Source: Sipunculus nudus
Taxonomy: Eukaryota > Annelida > Sipuncula > Golfingiida > Sipunculidae
NCBI GenBank assembly: GCA_026874595.1
Contig: CM049315.1
Span: 72,461,416-72,525,415 of the forward strand
Direction: 5' to 3'
Length of the DNA: 64,000 nt
The notes beneath the pieces were generated by a model. The model searched no databases. It worked only from the letters and a program-made list of their open reading frames with translations, and was not told the origin of the DNA. Below, piece by piece: positions 49,876 through 60,570 of the stretch (its first letter is position 1; every line of letters begins with the position of its first letter). Position numbers and translations under genes: made by a program.

Positions 49876-50454
49876 TATGGTTTGTATCGGGTATTCGGCA
49901 ATAGTCACTGACTAACTTTCTTCTAGATCTTACTTTACAAGTCCAGTTTGTATTGATATTGTACAGTTCACATTTTAATCCTTAAAAGAGTAAAACATAT
50001 AAGTAAGGATATGTCATATGTTAACACAATACAGACAGAACAAGGGGTAACAGGAATCACAATTAAAACCATTTTATATAGCCCTTGATAGATTACAAAT
50101 CATCGTTTAACAAAAACGATCAGGAAATGAGCACTATTACCTCCAAATACCCAATGGTCATAGTTAATGCTAAATAGAATACAAGAATTCGCTTTTCTCT
50201 ATTGTGTTAGTCATATTGCAGCTATCTGAATGATTTATGTTCGCCATTTTACTTTTTCTAATCTATGAATACTATAAAATGTAATAAAGTACACTTTTAA
50301 GAACAAAAAATAAGAAACTATGTGCCCTTGAGTAAAGCATCATTTTAACAAATCACTGAAATGCAATGACACATAATTAAATGAATAGTCACCTTTTCTG
50401 CAATTGTGGTGGTCAGGTTAACAGCCATTTCTTAATTTCCGGCAAATTATTATC
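49876..50454 (+). other. Inter-arm sequence, nothing recognised
   Basis: AT-rich sequence between the left arm and the R cluster. No exon, motif or known repeat recognised. Confidence 0.4.
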
Positions 50455-51600
50455 AAAATTATTATCCAAAGATCTTGCAAAGAATGAACGTTACGTTAAT
50501 ATTTTATTGGTTATGGGGTAATGCAATGCGTATTCTATCTAAATAGTCTGACCGATATCAAGTCTTATATAATCAGTAGGGTACGGTTAGTCACCCCTTT
50601 CGAAACAGCCTTGGATATTCAAAAGGAATGAAGCACATGTCGTAGTGTGCGATGAAGAGTTATATTTATAACCGAGTTATATTAATCAAGGGGAATTCAT
50701 AAGGGCCATCTCATGATCCGTATTATTGACCAGAATAAGCAATATGAAGGCAATTAATGCAGCCGGTATCCTAAGTTATATGTGAGATTAAATGTTTAAC
50801 TTAACTATGACGTATATTCTATATTATTGTCCAAAGATCTTATAATAAAACTGGTGCACAATGAAGCGTTTCGTTAATATTGTATCGGTTTACGGGTAAT
50901 GCAATGCGTATTCTATCTAAATAGTCTGACCGATATGCAGCCCTATATAACCAGTAGTGTACGGTTAGTCACCCCTTCCAAAAAGCCTTGGATATTAAAA
51001 AGGAATGAAGCACAGAGCTTAGTGTAGATGAAGAGTAATATTTATTACAGAGTTATATTAATCAAGGGGAATTCATGAGAGCCATCTCATGATCCGTATT
51101 ATTGACCAGAATCAGCAATATGAAGGCAATTAATGCAGCCGGTATCCTAAGTTATAATTTCGTTAAACCAGCAACAATAATTATTTGCGATGTTTCCCTA
51201 CACACCTGTTCCATTCCCAAAAACATACAAAATGTAATTACATGACACATGGAATGTTACGTATAAGCTTCCCCATAAAATGCAAACATAACGGGATGCT
51301 GATGTGGGAAACAAAGTCTAAAAACAAGGTCGAGATATAAATGTCAAATAGTCTATACAGTATGTGAACTTAAGGAATAAAATACGAATTAGGGCTTAAA
51401 TCTAAACATTACGTATTATTCACATGTTATCAACCGATCTTTTAATCAGAAGTTGATACACTGTGCAGCTTTTTGTTAATATGTATCAGGTGTCGCTTTA
51501 TGTTTGATGCAATACGTATTCTACCTGAATAGGCTGACCGACACCGGGACTTATATAAATGATATTATAAAAAAAAATGAAAAACGATGATGGCATAGTT
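50455..51600 (+). repeat. Three tandem copies of intergenic repeat R (R3, R4, R5)
   Basis: R3 about 50455-50775, R4 about 50776-51205, R5 about 51213-51600. The core GCAATGCGTATTCTATC is at 50523 and 50900, and a diverged version at 51501. R3 and R4 both end in TTAATGCAGCCGGTATCCTA. R4 is closest to R2 (46750), R5 to R1 (44636). They lie between the two inverted arms. Confidence 0.8.
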
Positions 51601-51894
51601 ATAATAATCCAGGACTTAATTTAATTCTTTAAGGTAATTCTTTGCCGCTACCTGGGTTATTATTTTGAATTTTATATAATGTGGCCAGTTTCCTTTTCTG
51701 TTAAAATCCAAAATGTGTTAAAAAGCAATGTGTTAAAAAGCAATTTGGTCATACAAGTAAATTAGTAGAGTAGTTCATCAATGATTCAGATACAATTCTT
51801 ATTCCTGCACCTTCTCAGCAATTGTTATACGGTAAATGCTCCAGAAAGACTTTATTTGCACTGAAAAAGACACTAGTCCATTATATATAGTAGC
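51601..51894 (+). other. Inter-arm sequence, right side
   Basis: Nothing recognised apart from a small duplication of TGTTAAAAAGCAAT near 51715-51745. Confidence 0.4.
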
Positions 51895-53345
51895 ATCTAT
51901 ATAAATAGTTTATATGTGATGACTAAAATATAATGAAAAGATGTGCCTTTACCGCAAGGTAAGCATCATAACGGCAGCCATGTTTATAATTTTGTGACTT
52001 AATTTTTTAAAAAGAAATATAAACATCATTCATAGGCCTCCTTATACTGTCGACACTTAGATTGCTATAACAACCTTATCATAAGCAATTACCTGACATG
52101 TATGGACCTTAGACTTCGTGTCTAATTCGCATTTCACAAAGTATGATCTCTTTTTGTCTCAATATTTAAAATTTGCTAAAACACTCTAAAGGCTACAGAA
52201 AAGACATAATTTCGTTTAGTCCAGGAGGGGAGAGCAGAAGCTCCCCGATAAGTTTATTCTCTAATATATTGATAATCATTACTTTCTAGATATGGTCAAG
52301 GCGATCATTCCGTGGCCGTTTGAGACCTGCTGATCCCAATACTGACATATATATCAGGTTGATAAACTGGCATGATAAAAAATTATTTTTCTATGTTATA
52401 CACTTAGGATCATTTAAATTTGCCATACAACTAACATGATGCTTCTAAAATAAACTTACCACTGCAAAACACCAAAATCGATTGATTACTTTCTTTTATC
52501 CTAAGGCTGACGTGAACCAGAACAGTCTCAATGTATGTTACAAACTTATCCGAGGCCATAATTTAATCATTTCACCTATATCCACCATACAGAATGATTA
52601 GGAGTCGCTAGTTTCTATGCTTTCGCCGAAGCTAAAATGTCATGATATTTTGACACCTGTTGACCTCTCTACAGACTAAATTTGCACATGATATATCAGC
52701 TTTATATCATCTTAACCGGTATGACCAAACCAAAGCTATTTGATTGATACTTTATTGTTCTAAATAAAACATTAATGTAGTTATGGTCATTTTATTTCCC
52801 CCTACCTCCAACATAGGGTTTCTCACAAAATATTAAATACTACACCAATTTCGTTTGTTCAGGTGCTTTTATTTTCAGAAATCCTTGAACATGCGTAACC
52901 CAGAACTTTTCCAGTGTGTGGTAAAAACCCGAATCAGGCCATAAATTGAACATCTGACCTATTTCGTCCATACAGAGGAATAATGAGTCGTCACTTTCTA
53001 GATTTCGACAAAGGGGGCTATTTCATGACCTTTGACCCCTGCTGATCTCAATACTGATCTTATTTGCATATTTTATATATTATCTGTAGGGGCTTGGTAA
53101 ATGCAACAGTTTGATTGGTACTGTGTTATTCTTGGTAAAACGTGATTAAGTTATGATCATTTTAGTTTCCCCTCAAATTGGTGATAGAATCATCAGTTTT
53201 TTATGTTCAAAATAAACAGCCTGGAACCACTACTGAGACCCAGTTTAATCAATGTTAACATCCTTTAAATCAAAATTTAGGGATATAGCAATAACATCAA
53301 AATATAAATTGGCGGGGGGGGGCAACGTTTGTCACTCCAGCCCAT
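51895..53345 (-). mobile_element. Right arm of the foldback-like element (three subrepeats)
   Basis: Reverse complement of the left arm but longer. On the minus strand it reads from the tip near 53345 through a nine-base G/C run (53314-53322) into about three diverged copies of a ~350-370-bp subunit, each with a TGACCATAACT-like word, a CAGTATTGxGATCAGCAGG-like word and a CTAGAAAGT-like word. The inner end shares GCGGTAAAGGCAC with the left arm near 49813. One subunit carries TGACCTTTGACCC (53038-53050), a DR1 nuclear-receptor site. No coding capacity seen. Confidence 0.6.
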
Positions 53346-53586
53346 GGACTAATACGATAAGTCCTTAATATATTACTCGGGTGAAAATACGAATGATGTC
53401 AGATAAATGTATTTTAAATTTATGTTTTTCCTCTTATGATTATACTAATGCTTATAGGAATCTATCAAAGGCTGCATCCAGAAGTAAAAAGCTGAAGTAA
53501 ATTATTTTAAGTCTTTCTCGGGTATCAGTTAACACTTTCTAGAAACTTATACAGGATAGGATCCCAATGAGATCGGACTGTTAATA
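53346..53586 (+). promoter_or_regulatory. Upstream region of leader exon E1c
   Basis: After the arm ends, the gene-family spacer resumes: ATAGGAATCTATCAAAGG at 53455 corresponds to 45315-45332, and ATACAGGATAGGATCCCAATG at 53551 corresponds to the block before E1a and E1b. This shows the element interrupts a repeated intergenic region. Confidence 0.5.
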
Positions 53587-53675
53587 ATGCGTAAAGTTGT
53601 TCCACTCACATCTATATTTGTATTTTTACCTTTAAGGTGCCAGTCTACTGGGAACGAGAAGAGAAAAAAAAAACG
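53587..53675 (+). pseudogene. Leader exon E1c, probably frameshifted
   Basis: ATG opens MRKVVPLTSIFVFLPLRCQS, homologous to E1b. A run of ten A precedes the donor CG-GTAATA, and the exon is 89 instead of 88 bases, so it exits in phase 2 where E1a exits in phase 1. The A run is the likely site of a slippage indel; a sequencing error cannot be ruled out. Reading straight on gives a stop at once. Confidence 0.5.
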
Positions 53676-54648
53676 GTAATAATTTGCACCAATATTGATT
53701 TGTATATCGCCTCATGAAATACCCAGAACAATAATAATTCATATAAATGTCACGCGCCATCAATCATTCTTCCCATCTGCCGATGTGTACGCTTCTTCTA
53801 TAAAGGAACAGAGCTGTGTCAGCTGCGATATTATAATTACTCTTTTCGATATTTTTGTCATTTTTATTATGAGGGCAAAAATAATGGTTAATCTTTAATT
53901 AATCCTTCATAAAAGAACGGTTCCTTTAAATTAAAGCAGGTCAGGGAGATGCCCTAGGTCAAACACCACCTGACACACCTGGACACCTTCAACTATTGTA
54001 CAAAATCAATACGCGCTTTTGAACCCTAACCCATGGACCGTGCCTTTCCTGACCGCAGCATTGTCTTCGGGACCTCGTGCGTTTCACCTAACGGTTGAAC
54101 GCACGTTATACTTTGTCTTTAAGTAAAAATAAGCAGCAAACGTACTGGGTAACCTATAACCGGTACGTAACCAAGGATTGCCCACACAACATAAAACTTC
54201 TCATATATGCACCGTTATAAACCATATAATTTCAATAAGACAGTCTAACCTGATGAGTGCAGCATGTTGCACGAAACTACGTAGTAGTTCACCACAAGAA
54301 CCAATTCAGTAAAGGTAAATGAAACTACTACAAACTTCATCATACGCCCCCCACTCGAGTTTTGTTTATTCTTCATAGTTACACATAATCACTCTAAACT
54401 AATGAACGGCCACAAAGAGACCTATGCCAGTGACATTTATTCCTGGTGGTTTGTAGAAAATAGCTTTTAGCAAATTTATTTTCAGAGCCAAAATAATATT
54501 TGCCGATGCATATATTAGATTCTAAATGCTCACTACAGTCGAAAAGAGCCATTACTTTTCATGTTAAAATGGTGCAATTTATTAGCCATTTTATACCTTA
54601 TTTTTTTATTCAATAGCAGTGTTATGAATATAATTCTATTGTTCAATT

Positions 54649-54702
<54 letters not shown>

Positions 54703-56737
54703 AAATGTATTTTGAATTTCTAGCCTTTCGGCTTCGTAGATTTATATCCTTTTCAGATGTATTGTATTTATTTTGCTACAACAGATGAAGTTAGCATACG
54801 AAAGATTCAAGAAATGGAGAGTAAGTTACGCTTCACTTGATCAAGAGTGGGTATCGCTTATCAGAGATAAAGTTAAACATTGATAGACAGTTGGTGAACA
54901 AATAAAAATTTGTATAATCGGTGAGAAGTTAGCTTACCCGGTTTCTGTCTCGTGTGAGTGATATTAAGGACAAAGATTCATTATATATGCCATTTGTTTC
55001 CTACTTTTTATTAGCCCAGGAATACGAGTTAACCTAAGAAACAATGAAAAGATCAGTATAAAGGAGATGGTAGTGTACGAAGGCAATATAGGTGTTTCCA
55101 GAGACAATGCTGTGAAGAACAGCCATTATCGAGCAGAAAAAGCGTCACTATTCAGTCGGGCAAGTTCGTAAAGGTTACCTAAAAATAATGATAAAACGTT
55201 TTATTTATCAAGAGCTTTGAATATTGTAAACAAAATTTTACTACATTTTTTTTAACCATCATCATTTTCTACTGTTATATTCTAACTAACAATATAGGTT
55301 TATAGCACTAGAGCTATGTTTTGCATTGATAATAGAGATGAAAATAGACTTAGTTATGCTCTCTCTGTTTAAGAGTCCTGTATGTCTGGGGGAAGGATCC
55401 AAAAGAGGGGCAGTGGTAAATAGGATATAAGATCTGGAGCATCTCATGAAGGCAATAATAATAAGTCCTGAAATTCAAGAACTCTAAATAGGATTCTGAA
55501 TAATGTGAAAACTAATTTCAAAGTGAATAGTGTTTCATGTATTAGCTCCTGGAGTTTGTAAGAAGATGTGTGCACTGCCAGGCTTGTTATATTTGACTTT
55601 GTATGGGCATTGCTATAACAGGCATGAACAGAACTTCTGTGTTCATTTTGTTTAATATTAGACTTCCGGTTGCGTAAAAGAGACACAATAGTGATCACCA
55701 GTTATCAAAGGAAGGGGCATTTTGTGGACTCGTCTTAGGACGCCTGTTTTCTTATCGCCGCTTGATTTATATATTTCAAAATAGTGACAAAAAGAAGGAA
55801 GTCAACCCTCTTAAATATTAGGTTTATTATCATATCACTGGAAAATGGTGGGGAACATCGACATAACGCACTCATTCAATGAATTTAAAGTCAACTGAAT
55901 TACGAAAACTTAAATGCATAATCTCATATATGACTCACCATCACTGAAATGGTTATGACTATGCATAACACAATGCAAACCCTCTCATTCGCTGTGTCAA
56001 GGTAATCCTTAAAGGAGGCGGTATTCTATGGTGTCTCCACTTAAACGCCCCTCCAGGAGAGCAGATGCTAATATATATAACATTCTGGGAACATTGCATC
56101 TACCTCGATTGTGGATACATTTTTAATTTTCTGTGTTTTTAAAACATTTCTGCATCTTTTCGCTTTTTTTAAAAAAAGGAGGATTACTTAAACATAGAAA
56201 ACATTGAGATTGACACTTAATAAAATTATTAAAATTATTATACAATATATTTTTACTTTAAAATGTGTATTTAGTGATTCATTGTTCTGGGACATCTGTT
56301 TGTTTCCAACTGGAGGCAGAACACCTTAGCTTATTAAATGTCTATCTGTTACCACACACCCTCATATGGAAAAACACCCATCAAGCTTTATCATTAGATC
56401 AAATAATTAAATAAATAGGAATAACAGTGATTTTTTGGGCCAACAGTGATTCCAACGATCAACACTATTATAACAGTGCTTTCTCCAGTCCTTGGTCATA
56501 CTCACTTTCACGGAAATCTCCGCAATGGGATATAAGTTGCAGCCTATCATTATATCTTTATTGTTTGCACTTCATTCTTCACTGATTCATGTTAGTCTGG
56601 GAGAATGAGGATCAGGTGACAATTTTATAATACAATTACCTCTTCTATTTATAAATCATAAACATTAAAAGTTCCTGTATTGAACAAAAGCAATATAAAT
56701 GTGAATTTATACACATGTTTTGATGTTTATAACGCAG
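53676..56737 (+). other. Long intron or spacer before Y3
   Basis: AT-rich. An exon-like ACAACAG ... GAAATGGAGA-GTAAGT lies at about 54781-54831 (one frame reads DEVSIRKIQEMES) with no homologue in the window. The part around 55660-55740 is homologous to 47695-47770. A 67-codon frame at 53695-53898 shows no family similarity. Otherwise nothing is recognised. Confidence 0.35.
54652..54699. repeat. (AT)24 microsatellite
   Basis: Uninterrupted AT dinucleotide run of 48 bases. Confidence 0.97.
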
Positions 56738-56868
56738 TTCAATATACTGAGATAAAACAACAAGAGAAAGACTGAAGAGAGTTTCAAGAAAAATGATACA
56801 GCATGGATTGCTAAACACACTTACGAGGCTAGCGCATTTCTACTGGCTCCAAGGTCACCTATAGTCAG
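56738..56868 (+). pseudogene. Exon Y, copy Y3, frameshifted and without donor
   Basis: Close homologue of Y2 including the upstream intron and acceptor ATAACGCAG. Relative to Y2 there is one extra base near its start and two lost bases at GACTGAAGAG, leaving 131 bases and a broken frame. The second half still reads ATTGCTAAACACACTTAC and encodes AFLLAPRSPIV. The donor GTGAAT of Y2 has become GGGGAA. Confidence 0.75.
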
Positions 56869-57279
56869 GGGGAAAGGTAATGAAGGGGTTTGTATGGACA
56901 TAATTCGACACATAACATAATGTTGTATGAACTCGATATCTAGGACTGTCTCTGTTTGAGGAAGCCAAATAATCATCTTATACATACAGAAATCAGAATG
57001 AGGTAAAATCATTGATAAATATTAAAAGATTAGAGTTTCTTTTATATCTGCTACTGGTAAAGCTAAAAATAGTAATCAAAACAGTGATCACAAGTTTGTA
57101 TTTCACCAGAAGATGCGCGATGCCAAATGTCCCTTTACCATGATGCCCCTGTGCTTTTGTGTGTACCGAAGATTTTGCCATACGTCTTTTTCACTCTAAC
57201 ACAAAGGCCTTCCATTATTTCAAAGATTGCATAACAGATTATTTCGCCAAAATACGACAGTCTGGGGTAGATAGATGAA

Positions 57280-57372
57280 TATCACTTTCGTCGATTCCTA
57301 TCCCAAGGTCACCGTTCATGTTGTTCAATATGCGGAAAAAGCACCAAATGGACACATCAAGGAGACCGGCAA
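57280..57372 (+). CDS. Exon X, copy X3
   Basis: 93 bases ending GACCGGCAA before a perfect GTAAGT donor. The frame is open: ITFVDSYPKVTVHVVQYAEK, then APNGHIKETG. The base-for-base equivalent of the X2 acceptor AG has become AA, and the upstream frame is closed by TAG, so use of this exon is doubtful although its reading frame is clean. Its phase-2 exit fits exon T3 downstream. Confidence 0.5.
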
Positions 57373-58582
57373 GTAAGTAGTTGTACTTGTTATCGTTGCT
57401 TGTCCAGAAACCTAATTCGAAAAATACGTCATGTTTCAATAGTTAATCTCCTGATTTTTTAGAAGTGTGGTCGTCTTCACAGTGGATCTTGAACACTGAA
57501 AGCTGCCGACGATATATGGAGCACTCTATGATTGTGCCTGACTACAAACTAATAAATAAACGTGATTCATCCAGTTAATGCAAAAAAATTAAATCACTTG
57601 AGAATGCCCCATTTTGACATAATGATCCCTGTAATGGTGGCGGGTGTTTTGTTAAAAGTAAGAACATCCAACATTTACTCTTTTTTTTCAAAGCAGTCTA
57701 AACCTGTTTTTTTATGCATATTGCTATACCCTCTTAAAAACTGAAGAAAAGCATAAGTGCCAAACGCAGCTCAGAAGGAGGGTTGTCCTAAGTAATATAA
57801 ACTATCTTCAAATACATATAATTATATGTTTGTGTTTACTAAATATGAATGGTCCACATGTAGCGGAGTTGATATAACAATAAACTTACGTATTCAGTAT
57901 CGCAGACTTAAATGCAGACGATACTTACTGGAATAGCAAACTCCTGATTTTCCCATATCAATAATTAAGGTAATAAAAATAGTTTTTACATCAAGGACAA
58001 ATTTATAATGAAAGAGCACATTTGTTTTTCTGGTAAATTCTTAAAAGGGGACCACTGTACATACCTTGGAATGTAGTTTCTAATTATATGATCTCGGGAC
58101 TGTTAATAATAATAATAATAATGATAATAATATATTAAGATATGGGCTACCAAGGGAGCTTTTACAAGCCAAACTAGACTGATTGATCATCATTATCGGA
58201 AGCTAAATTCTCTTTCCCAAAAAGGCATATAATTCCTTTTAATATCACCTTTAACATTTGACTTTTTACGTTCATAAAAAAGTATGAATTATCAAACGCT
58301 CTGTTTGAAGAAACAGAATTATGGTGCAGTAAACTCTTGAATGTTGCCTGTAACGGTACGAGCTCTGTATTCCTTCAGGTAAGTCTTTTATCAGAAATAA
58401 TTACACGTAATGATAACTTTCAGTGACGTGTAGCAATCCAGGGTAAAGGTTGGGAAATGGGTTTTAAGGTCGTATATTTTCTGCCGACTAATGATTTAAA
58501 CATAAAGGTCAGCATTTCTCAAGTGAATGTTAACAAAAGAAATTCGGAATTTGTATGTAGGTGGGGTTAACATGGTGCGTAG
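57373..58582 (+). other. Intron between X3 and T3
   Basis: About 1.2 kb, AT-rich. It includes an (AAT)n microsatellite at 58103-58131. No other feature recognised. Confidence 0.45.
58103..58131. repeat. (AAT)n microsatellite
   Basis: About nine imperfect AAT units with one ATG interruption. Confidence 0.85.
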
Positions 58583-58742
58583 AGGACATACGGAAAGAAT
58601 GGGAAGGAAACGTGCAAATGCCGGGACAGATATTATCGTCTACATGCCATTAACTCTGAATGAGGATAAAAGCTGGGTATTTAAGGATAGCCATATTGAT
58701 TTAATAAGAAAAGGATATGATTGTAAAATAAATGAAAAGTGA
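58583..58742 (+). CDS. Candidate terminal exon T3 of gene copy c
   Basis: One leftover base after GTGCGTAG, then 52 codons and TGA at 58740-58742, which fits the phase-2 exit of X3. The exon opens GHTERMGRKRANAG, continues TDIIVYMPLTLNEDKSWVF and ends DSHIDLIRKGYDCKINEK. Base composition is less AT-rich than its surroundings. The tail F-x-D/G-x-x-I-x-L ... G-x-D-C resembles the last strand of transthyretin-like domains (inference only). The acceptor has a weak pyrimidine tract; an alternative AG at 58560 would give another frame. The frame is open upstream to 58527. Confidence 0.45.
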
Positions 58743-58866
58743 TAATTAGCAATCGAGACATAAAGGGTATCAGTGAGAGCTGTCTGAGGTTCCCTCATTT
58801 CAAGTCGTTGCCAATATTTGATTCAACAATTCAAAAGCGACCAGTTGACAACTCGTTTGGTAACAG

Positions 58867-59016
58867 GGTTAGCTGTCAGCTACAATCAACGGTGCATTTC
58901 CAATGTATTCGACGTTCCACTGTAACGCTATTTTTGTACGATGCAATTGATATTACTCTGTATGACACTGGGGATTTTTTGCATGCTCTCTCATTCCAAA
59001 GCTGCTCTCATATCAG
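58867..59016 (+). CDS. Candidate exon W4, 50 codons, phase 2 at both ends
   Basis: From acceptor GGTAACAG to donor GTGACC, in frame with the family's phase-2 junctions. It encodes VSCQLQSTVHFQCIRRSTVT, then LFLYDAIDITLYDTGD and a Cys-containing end. The alternating strands and V-T-L-F-L-Y-D are compatible with the first strands of a TTL-like sandwich. The frame is also open upstream to 58739, so an earlier acceptor is possible. It lies only 124 bp after the T3 stop, so this gene copy lacks its leader here. No close second copy was found in the window. Confidence 0.35.
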
Positions 59017-59176
59017 GTGACCTAGAATTATTATTTTTAAGATTCTGATTTAACTAATGATTTACTATAAATATAAGGATAAACAATCAGGTTTTCCTTT
59101 GAAATCTTTAATTATTCAATTTAAATATGATTATTGGAATAACCTTGTGGTGAAAATCTTGTATTCTTTAATGCAG

Positions 59177-59294
59177 AGATGCATTAAGAAATTAGACATC
59201 AAGATGATGACTTTGAAGAGAGGTTTAAGGAAATTGATATTGCCATGATTGATGACAGGTATTATATGCCTGAGGCATTTTTATGTCCCCAAGG
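59177..59294 (+). pseudogene. Exon Y, copy Y4, with early stop
   Basis: Acceptor TATTCTTTAATGCAG, donor GTAAAG. The protein frame RHQDDDFEERFKEIDIAMID is clearly homologous to Y2, then reads AFLCPQ, but the first codons include TAA and one extra base shifts the entry phase. The 3' half and following intron are closest to the exon at 42729. Follows W4 by 160 bp. Confidence 0.6.
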
Positions 59295-59424
59295 GTAAAG
59301 ATAAGAAGTTATTCATCTATCGTCATTTGACTATATTAACAGCACAGGCCAATTACTCTGAGGTGTGGTTTCAACGTTTCAGGTTGCTTTTAATTGAATA
59401 GGTTTATAAAAGAAAATATATGTG

Positions 59425-59517
59425 GCCTGTTGTTCGCGTTAAGGACCGACCTCGGCTGAGATTCGAACTCACGATCTCCCGGCTTGAGTCCTTTGCTCTA
59501 ACTCTGAGCCGGTTAAT
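59425..59517 (-). mobile_element. tRNA-like SINE fragment
   Basis: On the minus strand an A-box-like GGCTCAGAGTTAGAGC (59495-59511) is followed about 25 bp later by a B-box-like GAGTTCGAATCTC (59458-59470), the internal RNA polymerase III promoter of tRNA-derived SINEs. The anticodon stem does not pair and there is no acceptor stem, so it is not a functional tRNA. No poly-A tail or target-site duplication was identified. Confidence 0.6.
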
Positions 59518-60570
59518 ACTGATACTAAATTTCCTAGGTGAATACTACCTTTGTTCAAGTAAACAGCATTACAAAAAAAAAATCACGGATGGAAAAGAGT
59601 TAGCTTCGCATTAATATTCTAACTAACCACTAACTTCTATCACACGATCAAAATAGCATACATGAAAAATATCTATTCATATACCTGAATTTCTATTTAT
59701 ATATATCTGACATTTATTTTCAGCCGTGATCATTTCATATTTGAAATATTTAAAAAATAAAAAAAAAGATCACTGAAATTATTTGACGAAAAGTTAAAGT
59801 GACTAAAATATGATGTATTAAGGTGTGTGATTAAGGTAGAACTATCATCAAACTACCTTGTTTCAGGTTTTAAGTCCCAAGGGAACACATGTATTGCATC
59901 CTCAGCATATACTCTATCAGATCTTTAGTAGCAATATAATTTACTTTGTCCGGAAATAAAAAAAAAAATGACCAACTGTGTATTAGTTTTTACAAAACAC
60001 GCAATACATCTCACACCTGTCAGCATGCTTTTAACAGTAGCATCATCTTGAAATATACATAAATATATCCTACTTTTTACTGCATATCTTTGATATTTTC
60101 TTCTATTTAATTATAATTTTAAAATTCTAGCAAATTAACAATTGATTCTTCGTTTATGATGGTCGGTGACTGCCTTCCAAAGTAAAATAATAATTAGAAA
60201 AAACCTGTTTCAGGACATATGTCTTCAAACAAATGTGCAAAATTTGATAGTGTTATGCCTATCAATAATTAAAACCAACTGTGATCAGTGGCGGATCCAG
60301 GATTTTGATATAGAGGTAGAACAACTGTCATAAAAGTGTGATTTATATGTACTTAACTTAGCATTTTCATTGAAAAGGAAGCGTCCAATATTTAATAAAA
60401 AATTACAAGGCCATATGATTAGTCTCCTTTGAGACCTTAAATAGAGGGATTTGTGAAGGAACTTTGCGATGATTGGATATTTAAATCTTTTTAAATTAGA
60501 CTCAGCAGCATAGTGAGCATTTGATACATGGCACGTATTAATTTTGAGACCCTTCATATAGAATTGCTTT
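59518..60570 (+). other. Unassigned spacer
   Basis: AT-rich. CAGTGGCGGATCCAGG at 60286-60301 resembles the ends of several animal DNA transposons but has no visible partner. Nothing else recognised. Confidence 0.35.

Noticed and set aside
53038-53050. DR1 nuclear-receptor site TGACCTTTGACCC as a functional element
   Set aside because: A single occurrence inside a decayed mobile-element arm; the other subunits do not preserve it.
55444-55698. 84-codon minus-strand reading frame
   Set aside because: Part of it lies in spacer sequence homologous to 47695-47770 where the frame is not kept; no domain.
59425-59517. Functional tRNA gene on the minus strand
   Set aside because: Pol III box-like motifs are present, but the anticodon stem does not pair and no acceptor stem can be formed.
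60286-60301. Terminal inverted repeat of a DNA transposon (CAGTGGCGGATCCAGG)
   Set aside because: The word resembles hAT-like ends, but no matching second end, target duplication or transposase remnant was seen.
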